Origin: an uncultured Prevotellaceae bacterium
GTDB lineage: Bacteria > Bacteroidota > Bacteroidia > Bacteroidales > Bacteroidaceae
Assembly: GCA_946188345.1 (NCBI GenBank)
Contig: CAMHUI010000017.1
Span: 1-48,412, forward strand
Length of the DNA stretch: 48,412 bases
Reading direction: 5' to 3'
Position numbers and translations under genes: made by a program. The notes under the pieces were generated by a model. It was not told the DNA's origin and ran no database searches. It saw nothing but the letters and a program-made list of their open reading frames with translations. Every line of letters begins with the position of its first letter. The first letter of the stretch is position 1. This document shows positions 30,674 to 40,156 of this stretch, piece after piece.

Positions 30674-32212
30674 ATGAACGCAATAGAAGTAAGAAACATC
30701 AGCAAGCGCTACGGGTCGTTGCAGGCCTTGCACGACGTGTCGTTCGAGGTGGGCAGGGGTGAGGTGTTCGGCCTTATCGGTCCCGACGGCTCGGGCAAGA
30801 CCACCCTGTTTCGCATCCTCTGCACGTTGCTGTTGCCCGACGAGGGTACTGCGTCGGTCGACGGCTTCGATACCGTCAGGCAGATGAGTGACATCCGTCG
30901 GCGGGTGGGCTATATGCCCGGCCGGTTCTCGCTCTATCAGGACCTGACGGTGGAGGAGAACCTGCGCTTCTTTGCCACCCTCTTTGGCACGACCGTAGAG
31001 GAAGGCTACGACTCCATAAAGGCCATCTATTCGCAGATAGAGCGTTTCCGCGACCGCCGTGCTGGCGCGCTCTCGGGGGGTATGAAGCAGAAGCTGGCTC
31101 TCTCGTGCGCGTTGGTTCATTCGCCCAGCGTGCTTTTTCTTGACGAACCGACCACGGGCGTGGACCCCGTGAGCCGCAAGGAGCTGTGGGAGATGCTGGG
31201 GACGCTGAAGGAGCGTGGCATCACCATCGTGGCCTCTACGCCCTATCTCGACGAGGTGCGCCGCTGTGAGCGCGTGGCCTTCCTGAATCAGGGGAGGGTG
31301 CTGGGCATCGACACGCCCGAGGTCATCTTGGAGCGTTTCAAGGACGTCTTCATGCCCGAGCCTTTGCCGTCGGCAGGGAGTTCACGGCAGTCCCAACTGA
31401 TGGAGGGGGACGACCCTTCGCCCGGAAAGGGAAAGGGCGTGCCTGGTGCTGTGGGAGCACCTGCCGGCGGGGCCGACGCTCCCGCCATTGAGGTGTCCCA
31501 CTTGGTGAAGGCTTTCGGGACGTTTCATGCCGTCGACGACATCTCGTTCAGCGTGAAGCGCGGAGAGATATTCGGCTTCCTCGGGGCTAACGGTGCCGGA
31601 AAGACTACGGCCATGCACATGCTGACCGGGCTGAACCAGCCGACCAGCGGGACGGGTTCCGTGGCAGGCTTCGACATACGGACCGAGCACGAGCAGATCA
31701 AGAAGCACATCGGCTATATGTCGCAGAAGTTCTCGCTCTACGAAGACCTGACCGTCAGCGAGAACATCCGTCTCTTTGCCGGTATCTACGGCATGGCGCC
31801 CGCCGAGATTAGTGCCAAGACGACGCGCCTGCTGAAGGACCTCGACTTTGAGGCCCATGCCCACGACCTCGTGAAGAGCCTGCCTCTGGGGTGGAAGCAA
31901 AAGCTGGCCTTCTCGGTGTCTATCTTCCACGCCCCTGCCATCGTCTTTCTCGACGAGCCAACCGGCGGTGTCGACCCGGCCACGCGCCGGCAGTTCTGGG
32001 AGCTGATAAGGCAGGCCGCAGCGAGGGGTATCACCGTCTTCGTGACGACCCACTATATGGATGAGGCGGAGTATTGCGACCGTATCTCGATAATGGTTGA
32101 CGGAAAGATCAGTGCCATCGGCACGCCCGACGAACTCAAGCGGCAGTTGGGCCAGCCAGACATGGACCATGTGTTCACCTATCTGGCCCGTCAGGCCAAG
32201 CGCGGCGACTGA
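30674..32212 (+). CDS. ABC transporter ATP-binding protein with two fused nucleotide-binding domains (YbhF-like)
   Basis: A 512-residue protein of two ABC ATPase domains. NBD1 (about 3-225) has Walker A GPDGSGKTT, signature LSGGMKQKLA and Walker B LFLDEPTTGVDP. NBD2 (about 275-505) has GANGAGKTT and IVFLDEPTGGVDP, but its signature is degenerate (SLPLGWKQKLAFS in place of LSGGxxQ). The linker (about 232-275) is glycine/proline/aspartate-rich and looks derived from palindromic DNA (see findings). The ATG at 30674 follows GGGAGAAGG; the open frame from 30659 adds five residues. The same fusion occurs in YbhF. It energises the two permeases that follow. Confidence 0.92.
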   Translation: MNAIEVRNISKRYGSLQALHDVSFEVGRGEVFGLIGPDGSGKTTLFRILCTLLLPDEGTASVDGFDTVRQMSDIRRRVGYMPGRFSLYQDLTVEENLRFFATLFGTTVEEGYDSIKAIYSQIERFRDRRAGALSGGMKQKLALSCALVHSPSVLFLDEPTTGVDPVSRKELWEMLGTLKERGITIVASTPYLDEVRRCERVAFLNQGRVLGIDTPEVILERFKDVFMPEPLPSAGSSRQSQLMEGDDPSPGKGKGVPGAVGAPAGGADAPAIEVSHLVKAFGTFHAVDDISFSVKRGEIFGFLGANGAGKTTAMHMLTGLNQPTSGTGSVAGFDIRTEHEQIKKHIGYMSQKFSLYEDLTVSENIRLFAGIYGMAPAEISAKTTRLLKDLDFEAHAHDLVKSLPLGWKQKLAFSVSIFHAPAIVFLDEPTGGVDPATRRQFWELIRQAAARGITVFVTTHYMDEAEYCDRISIMVDGKISAIGTPDELKRQLGQPDMDHVFTYLARQAKRGD

Positions 32213-32268
32213 CGCCCAGACCCTAAGCCCCAACGAAAGGAAGGGGCGTCAAAAAAAAGGACACCGTA

Positions 32269-33369
32269 ATGAAAAAGAATAATGACAACCATGCAACCAG
32301 TCATCCCTCCCGTCGGGAGGGGTTGGGAGGCACCTTCCTGTCGTTTGTGGTCAAGGAAGCTCGCCATATCCTGCGCGACCGCCGCACGATGCTCATCCTT
32401 TTCGGGATGCCCATCGTGCTGATGTTGCTTTTCGGCTTTGCCATCACTACCGATGTGCGTAATGTGCGGACGGTAGTGGTGACGTCGTTGCAGAATCCCC
32501 GTACGCAGCAAGCCATCGACCGCCTTGCTGCCTCCGACTATTTCACGTTGACGGCCGCCGTCGGCACGCCGGCCGAGGCCGAAAGACTTATCAGAAGCCA
32601 GAAGGCCGATATGGCACTGGTGCCCCGGGGCGAGACGTGGCAACTACTTGTTGACGGCAGCGACCCCAACATGGCCCAGCAGTGGACGGTATATGCGACA
32701 AGCATCCTTGCCGGCGCTCAGGCGGCGGCTCCCACCATCACTCACCTTCTCTACAATCCGCAGATGCGCTCGGCCTATAACTTCGTGCCAGCCATCATGG
32801 GCATGCTCCTGATGCTCATCTGCGCCATGATGACGTCTGTCAGCATCGTGAGAGAGAAGGAGCGGGGCACGATGGAGGTGTTGCTGGTCTCGCCCGTTCG
32901 TCCGCTGATGATGCTCATCGCCAAGGCCGTTCCCTATCTGATGCTTGCCTTCACCATTCTCATTGCCATCCTGCTCATGGCCCGCTACGTGCTCGGCGTG
33001 CCCCTGGCAGGCTCTCTCGTATGGATTGTCGCCGTGAGCACCATCTATATCCTGCTGGCCCTGTCGCTCGGACTGCTCATTTCCAGTGTCGCCGACAGCC
33101 AGCTGGTGGCATTGTTGCTCTCGGCCATGGTACTGCTCATGCCCATAGTGATGCTCTCAGGCATGTTGTTTCCCATCGAGTCGATGCCCCGAGTGCTGCA
33201 ATGGGTCTCGGCCATCGTGCCGCCACGCTATTACATCGAAGCCATGCGCAAACTGATGATTATGGGCGTGGGTATAGGCGATGTCTTGCGCGAGGTGCTC
33301 ATCCTCAGCGCCATGACGTTGGCGCTGTTGGCCGTAGCGCTCAAGAAGTTCAAGAACCGCCTGGAGTAA
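32269..33369 (+). CDS. ABC-2 type permease (YbhS/YhhJ-like), first
   Basis: A 366-residue inner-membrane permease with an N-terminal helix (about 38-55: TMLILFGMPIVLMLLFGFA), a periplasmic domain (60-170), and five C-terminal membrane helices (about 173-355), the ABC2_membrane_3 layout. The motif REKERGTMEVLLVSPVRP is characteristic. The first 22 residues are unusual: the segment SHPSRREGLGG is encoded by a palindrome, CCCTCCCG-t-CGGGAGGG (32305-32321), and is unlike other family N termini. It may be a repeat insertion; a later start is also possible. It pairs with the permease at 33410. Confidence 0.9.
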   Translation: MKKNNDNHATSHPSRREGLGGTFLSFVVKEARHILRDRRTMLILFGMPIVLMLLFGFAITTDVRNVRTVVVTSLQNPRTQQAIDRLAASDYFTLTAAVGTPAEAERLIRSQKADMALVPRGETWQLLVDGSDPNMAQQWTVYATSILAGAQAAAPTITHLLYNPQMRSAYNFVPAIMGMLLMLICAMMTSVSIVREKERGTMEVLLVSPVRPLMMLIAKAVPYLMLAFTILIAILLMARYVLGVPLAGSLVWIVAVSTIYILLALSLGLLISSVADSQLVALLLSAMVLLMPIVMLSGMLFPIESMPRVLQWVSAIVPPRYYIEAMRKLMIMGVGIGDVLREVLILSAMTLALLAVALKKFKNRLE

Positions 33370-33409
33370 CCTTTGTAGTAATGACCTTTTACGCCCCCCA
33401 AAACGATAT

Positions 33410-34516
33410 ATGACTATCCGATATCTCATACAGAAGGAGTTCCTTCAGATTCGCCGCAACTCGTTCCTGCCCAGGCTCATCGTCGCCTTTCCCATCATGA
33501 TTATGTGCGTCATGCCATGGGTGATGAATATGGAGGTGAAGAACATCCGCGTCAGCGTGGTTAACAACGACCGCACGACGCGCTCGCAGCAACTGGTCCA
33601 CCGCATTGAGGCCAGCCGCTACTTCATCTTCAAGGGCCAGCAGCCCTCTTATCAGGCTGCCCTGAAAGAGGTGGAGAAGAGCCGTGCCGACATTGTAGTA
33701 GTGATACCTCCACGATACGGTAAGGCTGTTGAGCTGGTGCGGGCCCGTCAGGCCCAGCCTTCGCACTCATCTGGCGGAGATGGCGGGAAGGTGCTTATCG
33801 CAGCCAATGCCGTCAACGGTACGAAAGGTAGCATCGGAGCTGCCTATCTCAGCCAGATTGTGGCCGACGTCCACCAGCCGGCTGCCGTCAGCCCCCGCCT
33901 GCTCTATAATCAGCGGCAGGACTACAAGCTCTTCATGATACCGGCCCTCTTCGCCATCGTGATGATGCTGATGACGGGGTTCCTCCCGGCGCTGAACATC
34001 GTAGGAGAAAAAGAGGCAGGAACGATTGAGCAAATCAACGTCACACCCGTATCGAAGTGGGCTTTCATTATGTCAAAGCTCATTCCTTACTGGATTATAG
34101 CTCTCTTCATCATCACCGTGTGCTTGGTGCTCGCCTGGGCCGTCTATGGCATCACCTGCCAGGGCTCCCTGCTGCTGGTCTATCTGCTGGCAATGCTGCT
34201 GGCGCTCTTTTTTTCTTCTCTGGGACTCGTCATCTCCAACTACAGCAACACCCTGCAGCAGGCCATCTTTGTGATGTGGTTCTTCGTAGTGTGCCTGATG
34301 CTGCTCAGCGGACTGTTCACTCCGACACGCTCCATGCCCAGCTGGTCGTATGCTACAACCTATATCAACCCCATGCACTACTTCATTGACGCCATCCGAA
34401 CCGTCTTTGTGCGAGGAGGCACCCTGCAGAGCATCGCCCATCAGGTTCTGGCACTGGCTGGACTCTCGGCGGTTATGGCACTCTGGGCCGTGAAGAGCTA
34501 TAAGAAGAATAGTTGA
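33410..34516 (+). CDS. ABC-2 type permease (YbhR-like), second
   Basis: A 368-residue permease of the same ABC-2 family as its upstream neighbour: first helix about 22-44, periplasmic region 45-180, and C-terminal helices from about 183 to 360. It carries GEKEAGTIEQINVTPVSKW, the counterpart of the family's RExExGTxExLLVSP. It starts 40 bp after the first permease. It ends the five-gene operon TolC-HlyD-NBD2-permease-permease, the order of the ybhGFSR group plus a dedicated TolC. Likely substrates are drugs, solvents or lipids; none can be chosen. Confidence 0.9.
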   Translation: MTIRYLIQKEFLQIRRNSFLPRLIVAFPIMIMCVMPWVMNMEVKNIRVSVVNNDRTTRSQQLVHRIEASRYFIFKGQQPSYQAALKEVEKSRADIVVVIPPRYGKAVELVRARQAQPSHSSGGDGGKVLIAANAVNGTKGSIGAAYLSQIVADVHQPAAVSPRLLYNQRQDYKLFMIPALFAIVMMLMTGFLPALNIVGEKEAGTIEQINVTPVSKWAFIMSKLIPYWIIALFIITVCLVLAWAVYGITCQGSLLLVYLLAMLLALFFSSLGLVISNYSNTLQQAIFVMWFFVVCLMLLSGLFTPTRSMPSWSYATTYINPMHYFIDAIRTVFVRGGTLQSIAHQVLALAGLSAVMALWAVKSYKKNS

Positions 34517-34603
34517 TAATACCTTTGCCATCTTCCGAAGGCAACATGGATTTCATGCGCAGGCATCTTGGTGATTATCCAGCCAAAGCATGGAAAAACA
34601 AGA

Positions 34604-34634
34604 AAACGGGCTGTAACAATCGTGCAGCCCGTTT
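34604..34634 (-). terminator. Intrinsic terminator between efflux operon and greA
   Basis: AAACGGGCTG (34604-34613) pairs with CAGCCCGTTT (34625-34634). On the minus strand the stem is followed by TCTTGTTTTT, fitting termination of greA. It may also stop the plus-strand efflux operon that ends at 34516. Confidence 0.75.
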
Positions 34635-34655
34635 CCATGTTCTCGACAGAAATGC

Positions 34656-35120
34656 CTATAGCCGGACGTCCTCAATTCTGAGCTTCAGCAGCCCGGCCGG
34701 CACGCGCACCTCCACGACGTCGCCCACCTTCTTGTTCAGCAGCGCCTGGCCGATGGGCGACTTGATGGAAATCTTACCCTCATGCAAATCGGCCTCGTGG
34801 GGGTTGACAATCGTGTAGGTCATCCGTCGGTCGTTGCCCAGATTGGTAATCTCGATGTGGCTGAGCAGTTGCACACAGTCGCCCTTGAGCCTCGACATAT
34901 CGAGCACCCGAGCATTGGCCAGCACCTTCTGCTTGAAGCGTATGCGGCTGAGCAACCGGCCCTGCTCGCGCTTGGCGGCGTGGTATTCAAAGTTCTCGCT
35001 GAGGTCACCCTTGTCGCGGGCCTCGGCAATCGCATCTCTCACTCTCGGGAGCTCAACGCTTTCCAACTCCCGCAGTTCGGCCACGAGCTTGTCGTAGCCC
35101 TCCTGTGACATATATTCCAT
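34656..35120 (-). CDS. greA: Transcription elongation factor GreA
   Basis: A 154-residue factor that rescues backtracked RNA polymerase by stimulating transcript cleavage. The N-terminal coiled coil (MEYMSQEGYDKLVAELREL ... VRDAIAEARDKGDLSENFEYHAAK) carries the acidic tip residues D/E of GDLSENFEY. The C-terminal FKBP-like domain includes DEADLHEGKISIKSPIGQALLNKKVGD (core ISIKSPIGQALL). Length is as expected. It starts 21 bp after the GH127 stop on the same strand, and probably has its own promoter inside the GH127 gene. Confidence 0.96.
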   Translation of the reverse strand: MEYMSQEGYDKLVAELRELESVELPRVRDAIAEARDKGDLSENFEYHAAKREQGRLLSRIRFKQKVLANARVLDMSRLKGDCVQLLSHIEITNLGNDRRMTYTIVNPHEADLHEGKISIKSPIGQALLNKKVGDVVEVRVPAGLLKLRIEDVRL

Positions 35121-35141
35121 AGTCTTCTTTCGTTAGTTTCT

Positions 35142-37181
35142 TTATCTGACAGGGAACTCAGCAATGCGGAGCGTCGTGCAGCCGTAGGGGATGAGTTCTA
35201 TTTCCACTTCTTCATCTTCGTAGTCGTGCCCCTGCTGGGTGTAATAGCTGATGGGACCGCACGACGAGCGAGCCAGCGTCCAGTCCTTCATCTGCAACGC
35301 CTTCACCCGCAGGCTGACGGGAGCATTGTCAACGTTCCAGGGATAGCCCGACATAGTGTTCGTCTTGACTTCCACGAACTGCTCGGGATGGTCGGCCACC
35401 TGGTGGCGCAGGCCGTAGTTCCACTTCGACGGGCTTGTCACTTCGTAATACCAGTCTCCATACTGTCGGTGGTTATCGTCGAAGACTTTCTTTGTCCAGT
35501 TTTCCTGCATCTTCAGCGCGTAGAGCAGCGGCCCGCGCTCAAGGCAGGCACCGCCGCCGTACCAACGGCTCGAGCGAACCTGCATCGGCAACCGCAGCGT
35601 CACCACGTCGCCATCGTTCCATGTGCGCTCAACGACGACCACCTCGCCCGCCTTCGCCATGGGGTCAACGGCTTCCCCGTTGACAAGAATCTCCGCCTTC
35701 GAGCACCAGGCCGGTATACGGAGATGCAGCGGGAAACTCACGGGCGCAGCCTTCTTTCCCTTTTTGCTTGACGGCTTGGCCGAGGTCTTGATGGTAAACA
35801 TGACTTCTTCCTCAAACGGATAGCTGGTCTCCTCTGTGATGGTTACGGTGCGACCGTCGGCTACCTGAGCCGTCACCCTTGAAGGTCCATATACAAGTGC
35901 TGCCAGTCCTTTGTCCGTTGTGGCATACCAAAGGTTCTGCACGAGTTTCGGCCAGCCCTGGTGCATGTTACACGTGCAGCAGGGATAGCCGTTGAGCTTT
36001 CCGAAGAGCACGTCCGTGTCGTCGTGCGGCGTTGAGAACTGCCGCCAGGCTTGTGTGACAGCCACTTGGTTCACCTGCTGGTAATACTGACGGGCCGTGA
36101 AGTCGTCGTTAGCCTGCGTGGGCAGGGCGTTGAAGGCCACGCGCTCCAGATGGTCGGCCCATTGGATGTCGCCTGTTATCTCGAGCATCGACTCCAAGGA
36201 GAACATCATCTCCGTAGCCGTGCAGAACTCGGAACCTACGGTAGGGTCGCCGAAGCGCAGCAATTCATCGCCGCCCCACAGACCCGTGGGCAGGCCGATA
36301 GTGTTGCGAATCGTCTTCATGGCTTGCTTTGGGGCATTGAGGTGCTCAGGGTCGTGAGACTGTTGCCAATAGACTACAGACTCCTTGAATCCCTGTCCCA
36401 GATTGACGCAGTGCAGGCTGAGCTGGCGATGCAGTTCGTCGCCCGTCGTGAAGATGCGGGTCCAGTCGTGTGTCTGGCTATGGATGAGGCTGGCCAGTTC
36501 GAGCAGGGCATTGTCGCCCGTGATGTTATAGAGCCAGTAGACCACTTGCAGGTTGTCGCCTCCGCGGCGCTGTCCCCAGAAGCTCCAGTGCCCAAGGTCG
36601 TGCTTGGGAAGCTCCTGCAGCTGGTAGCGGAAGTAGCGTGTGAGGAACGAGATGACACGCTCGTCGCCCGTGGCAGAATAGTACTGCTGCATAATCTTCA
36701 GCATCACCATGCGCGGCCACCAGTCCTGTGCGTTGTCGCGTTGCAGCCCAGGTTCATAGCTGCGGTCGATGACAGGACCGAACTGTCCGTCATCCTGCTG
36801 CGAGGCCAGTGTCCATTCAATCCATGGCTGCACCTTCTTCTTCAGGGCATCATCGTCGAGGATATAGACCAGCGGCAGCAGACCGTCAATCCAGTAGGGT
36901 CCACGCTCCCATGCGTCGCCGTCGCCACCGAGCCAGCAGTTGCGCGGTCCGCACACCTGTTCATATGCTTCATCGAGGTGGCCGGTCAGCCCGCTGCGCA
37001 TCCGCATGAGCTGCTCTTTCATCCAGCCCTCGGCCTGGATGCTGCCCAGTGGCAGTTGCATATACGTCTTTGCTACCAGCGGTGCACGGTTCTCCACATA
37101 TCCTTTGCCTTCACCGGCAACCATCATCACCGGCATTGCAAGGAAAAGCCCAAAAGCAAGTAATAATCTTTTTATTTTCAT
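35142..37181 (-). CDS. Beta-L-arabinofuranosidase domain protein (GH127, formerly DUF1680)
   Basis: A 679-residue secreted glycosidase. A signal peptide (about 1-22, KRLLLAFGLFLAMPVMMVAG) precedes an (alpha/alpha)6 catalytic barrel (about 40-430) and C-terminal beta-sandwich domains. Family features include GGDGDAWERGPYW, TVGSEFCTATEMM (possible zinc-ligand glutamate and cysteine) and YPCCTCNMHQGWPK with the adjacent cysteines that bind zinc and provide the nucleophile in GH127. The expected role is removal of beta-L-arabinofuranosyl units from plant glycoproteins, although many DUF1680 members differ. The start at 37181 fits the signal peptide; 37187 and 37205 are alternatives. There is no SusC/D pair nearby, so it is outside a PUL here. 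Confidence 0.9.
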   Translation of the reverse strand: MKIKRLLLAFGLFLAMPVMMVAGEGKGYVENRAPLVAKTYMQLPLGSIQAEGWMKEQLMRMRSGLTGHLDEAYEQVCGPRNCWLGGDGDAWERGPYWIDGLLPLVYILDDDALKKKVQPWIEWTLASQQDDGQFGPVIDRSYEPGLQRDNAQDWWPRMVMLKIMQQYYSATGDERVISFLTRYFRYQLQELPKHDLGHWSFWGQRRGGDNLQVVYWLYNITGDNALLELASLIHSQTHDWTRIFTTGDELHRQLSLHCVNLGQGFKESVVYWQQSHDPEHLNAPKQAMKTIRNTIGLPTGLWGGDELLRFGDPTVGSEFCTATEMMFSLESMLEITGDIQWADHLERVAFNALPTQANDDFTARQYYQQVNQVAVTQAWRQFSTPHDDTDVLFGKLNGYPCCTCNMHQGWPKLVQNLWYATTDKGLAALVYGPSRVTAQVADGRTVTITEETSYPFEEEVMFTIKTSAKPSSKKGKKAAPVSFPLHLRIPAWCSKAEILVNGEAVDPMAKAGEVVVVERTWNDGDVVTLRLPMQVRSSRWYGGGACLERGPLLYALKMQENWTKKVFDDNHRQYGDWYYEVTSPSKWNYGLRHQVADHPEQFVEVKTNTMSGYPWNVDNAPVSLRVKALQMKDWTLARSSCGPISYYTQQGHDYEDEEVEIELIPYGCTTLRIAEFPVR

Positions 37182-37202
37182 ATACATATTAATTATAAGT
37201 TG

Positions 37203-37210
37203 CAAATTTA
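37203..37210 (-). promoter_or_regulatory. Promoter -7 of the GH127 gene
   Basis: TAAATTTG on the minus strand, 22 bp before the ATG at 37181. The -33 region is weak. The 227-bp spacer to alaS otherwise holds the alaS terminator. Confidence 0.55.
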
Positions 37211-37350
37211 CGAATAATAATTGAGTAAAGAATCAATAATCGTTGATTTTTTGTGTTTTTGTTTTATCCATGGCCTTGCGGACAGCCATCAGTTCTTCTG
37301 TAGGTCGGCATGAGCACAGCACCTCTTTTGGCCGTACTTATTCATGAGGC

Positions 37351-37390
37351 AAAAAAAGAGGCCATCGGATACGTCCGATGACCTCTTTCA
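37351..37390 (-). terminator. Intrinsic terminator after alaS
   Basis: AAGAGGCCATCGGA (37356-37369) pairs with TCCGATGACCTCTT (37374-37387) with one mismatch. On the minus strand the stem is followed by seven T. It ends the alaS transcript, whose stop codon is at 37409. Confidence 0.8.
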
Positions 37391-37408
37391 GTTTTTTTTC
37401 TTCAGTAT

Positions 37409-40033
37409 TTACAGGTTGGCGAGTTCTACAACTTTGTCGACAGCTGCTGTGATGCCGTCGAGTAGCTTGCCTCCTGCCGATGCGAAGTGTGGCTGACCAC
37501 CACCGCCACCCTGAATGAGTTTGGCTGCCTCGCGCACCATCTGGCCGGCATTGAGGTTGTGGTCCTTCACCATGTCGTCGGAGAGCATGACAGAGAGCAG
37601 GGGCTTGTTGCCTGCTGTCGAGCCTACGACGCAGAGCAGCTGCTCGGGCAGGGCCTCACGAATCTTGAAGACGAGGTCCTTGGCTTGGCCGGCCTCAATG
37701 GGCAAGACGGCCTTGACGACGTGCACACCATTGACAATCTCGGCACGGTCGACGAGGGTCTGCTTCATGCGCTCCACGGCCTGAGCCTGGAACTGCTCGA
37801 TGTCTTTCTTCATGGCATCGTGTTCCTTGATGTAGTTTTCCAGAACGGCCTTCAGGTCTTTGGCGTTGTTGAAGAGTGCCTTGATGGCCCGCATGGTGTC
37901 TTCGAGTGCATAGACGGCTTCTTCACAGTTCTTGCCTGTCATGGCCTCGATTCGACGAATACCGGCGGCGACACTGCTCTCAGAGACAATCTTGAACATG
38001 CCGATGCGGCCGGTAGACTTGGCGTGAATACCTCCGCAGAACTCGCATGAGGGTCCGAAGCGCACCACGCGCACGGTGTCGCCGTATTTCTCGCCGAACA
38101 GAGCGATGGCACCCATCTTCTTGGCTTCCTCGAGCGGTGTGTCACGATGCTCGTCGAGGGGGATGTCCTGACGAATCATGTCGTTGACGAGACGTTCCAC
38201 CTGGCGCAGCTCCTCGTCGGTCACTTTCTGGAAGTGGGAGAAGTCGAAGCGCAACGTGTCGGCTGAGACGTAGGAGCCCTTCTGCTCGACATGGTCGCCC
38301 AGCACCTGCTTCAGAGCATAGTCCAGCAAGTGGGTTGCCGTGTGGTTGGCAGCGGAAGCCTCACGCTTGTCAGTATCGACGCAGGCCATGAAGTCGGCAT
38401 CAAGCTGCTTGGGCAGCTCGTGCACGATGTGGATGCTCTGGTTGTTCTCGCGCTTGGTGTCGATAATCTCTACGGTCTCGTTTTCGGAAACGAGCACGCC
38501 CTGGTCGCCTACCTGTCCGCCCATCTCGCCGTAGAAAGGCGTGTAGTCGAGCACAAGCTCATAATAGGAGGCTTTCTTCTGCGTAACCTTGCGGTAGCGC
38601 AGGATGTGGCACTCGTATTCGGTATAGTCGTAGCCGACGAATTGCTGTGTTCCCTGCTTCAGTTCCATCCAGTCGCCGTTCTCCACCTGTGCGGCGTTGC
38701 GGGCGCGGTCTTTCTGCTTCTGCATCTCTTCTGCAAACTGCTTCTCGTCTACGGTATAGCCGTTTTCGCGGCAGATGAGCTCTGTGAGATCGAGGGGGAA
38801 GCCATAGGTGTCGAACAGGCGGAAGGCGCTGACGCCGTCGAGCACCGTCTGTCTGTGGGCCTTCAACTCGTCCATGGCTCCGTTGAGCAGGTTGATGCCG
38901 CGGTCAAGGGTACGGAGGAACGACTCTTCTTCCTCCTTCATCACGCGGCCTATGAGCTCACGCTGAGCGGGCAGCTCGGGGAAGGCGTCGCCCATCTCCT
39001 CGATGAGCACGGGCAAGAGCCGGAAGAGGAATCCCTCTTTCTGTCCGAGGAACGTATAGGCATAGCGCACGGCACGGCGCAGGATGCGGCGGATGACGTA
39101 GCCGGCCTTGGCGTTCGACGGCAGCTGGCCGTCGGCAATGGCGAAGGCCACGGCACGCAGGTGGTCGGCACAGACGCGCATGGCCACGTCAACGTCTTCC
39201 TGTTCACCGTAGTGCTTGCCTGTCAGCCGCTCTTCCTCGCGGATGATAGGCTGGAAGACGTCGGTGTCGTAGTTCGACTGCTTGCCCTGCAGGGCGCGTA
39301 CCAGGCGCTCGAAGCCCATGCCGGTGTCGATGACCTTCATGGCGAGCTTCTCCAGAGAGCCGTCGGCCTTGCGGTTGAACTGCATGAACACGATGTTCCA
39401 AATCTCAATGACCTGCGGGTGGTCTTTGTTCACGAGGTCGCGTCCGGAGATGCCGCTCTGGCGTTTCTCTTCCTCGGAACGTGAGTCGAGGTGAATCTCT
39501 GAGCAAGGTCCGCAGGGTCCCGTGTCGCCCATCTCCCAGAAGTTGTCGTGCTTGTTGCCGTTGATGATGTGGTCGGCAGGCACGTGCTTCAGCCAGAATC
39601 CAGCAGCCTCGTCGTCGCGCTCAAGGTTCTCCGAGGCATCGCCTTCGAAGACGGTGACATAGAGGTTGGCGGGGTCGAGCTTCAGAACGTCGACCAGGTA
39701 TTCCCATGCCATGTCGATGGCACCCTCCTTGAAGTAGTCGCCGAACGACCAGTTGCCCAGCATCTCGAACATGGTGTGGTGGTAGGTGTCGTGGCCTACT
39801 TCCTCCAGGTCGTTGTGCTTGCCGCTGACGCGGAGGCACTTCTGCGAGTCGGCACGTCGGCGCGGCTCAGGCTGCTTGGTGCCCAGGATGATGTCCTTCC
39901 ACTGGTTCATGCCGGCGTTGGTGAACATCAGCGTGGGGTCGTCTTTGATTACCATCGGAGCCGAGGGAACGATAACGTGGCCTTTCGACTCGAAAAACTT
40001 CTTATAAGATTCGCGAATTTCTTTTGCAGTCAT
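37409..40033 (-). CDS. alaS: Alanine-tRNA ligase AlaS
   Basis: An 874-residue class II synthetase that charges tRNA-Ala and edits mischarged serine or glycine. The catalytic core (about 1-260) includes [10 protein letters not shown] and [19 protein letters not shown] (core [14 protein letters not shown]). The editing domain holds [11 protein letters not shown], with the zinc cysteine/histidine set completed by CEFCGGIH. The C-terminal C-Ala domain (oligomerisation and tRNA elbow binding) ends with [14 protein letters not shown]. The start ATG at 40033 (MTAKEIRES) is the normal family beginning; the open frame runs to 40069. Length is standard. It diverges from the MerR-type gene; the spacer holds a 22-bp array. 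Confidence 0.97.
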   Translation of the reverse strand: MTAKEIRESYKKFFESKGHVIVPSAPMVIKDDPTLMFTNAGMNQWKDIILGTKQPEPRRRADSQKCLRVSGKHNDLEEVGHDTYHHTMFEMLGNWSFGDYFKEGAIDMAWEYLVDVLKLDPANLYVTVFEGDASENLERDDEAAGFWLKHVPADHIINGNKHDNFWEMGDTGPCGPCSEIHLDSRSEEEKRQSGISGRDLVNKDHPQVIEIWNIVFMQFNRKADGSLEKLAMKVIDTGMGFERLVRALQGKQSNYDTDVFQPIIREEERLTGKHYGEQEDVDVAMRVCADHLRAVAFAIADGQLPSNAKAGYVIRRILRRAVRYAYTFLGQKEGFLFRLLPVLIEEMGDAFPELPAQRELIGRVMKEEEESFLRTLDRGINLLNGAMDELKAHRQTVLDGVSAFRLFDTYGFPLDLTELICRENGYTVDEKQFAEEMQKQKDRARNAAQVENGDWMELKQGTQQFVGYDYTEYECHILRYRKVTQKKASYYELVLDYTPFYGEMGGQVGDQGVLVSENETVEIIDTKRENNQSIHIVHELPKQLDADFMACVDTDKREASAANHTATHLLDYALKQVLGDHVEQKGSYVSADTLRFDFSHFQKVTDEELRQVERLVNDMIRQDIPLDEHRDTPLEEAKKMGAIALFGEKYGDTVRVVRFGPSCEFCGGIHAKSTGRIGMFKIVSESSVAAGIRRIEAMTGKNCEEAVYALEDTMRAIKALFNNAKDLKAVLENYIKEHDAMKKDIEQFQAQAVERMKQTLVDRAEIVNGVHVVKAVLPIEAGQAKDLVFKIREALPEQLLCVVGSTAGNKPLLSVMLSDDMVKDHNLNAGQMVREAAKLIQGGGGGQPHFASAGGKLLDGITAAVDKVVELANL

Positions 40034-40066
40034 CATATCAATTTGCTGTATTTTGAATTTTGCGTG

Positions 40067-40074
40067 CAAAGGTA
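40067..40074 (-). promoter_or_regulatory. Promoter -7 of alaS
   Basis: TACCTTTG on the minus strand, 33 bp before the ATG at 40033. The -33 word is poor. It lies 83 bp from array 3. Confidence 0.6.
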
Positions 40075-40156
40075 CTAAATAATGTTGTAAACATAGAATG
40101 TTTAGGGTTAAAAAGTTAAAAGTACCCCTATCGTTACGAGATTTCCTGCCAACGGT

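Noticed and set aside
29779..30705. A 308-codon frame on the minus strand opposite the HlyD gene
   Set aside because: It has no recognisable motif, overlaps a clear membrane fusion protein almost end to end, and has no promoter.
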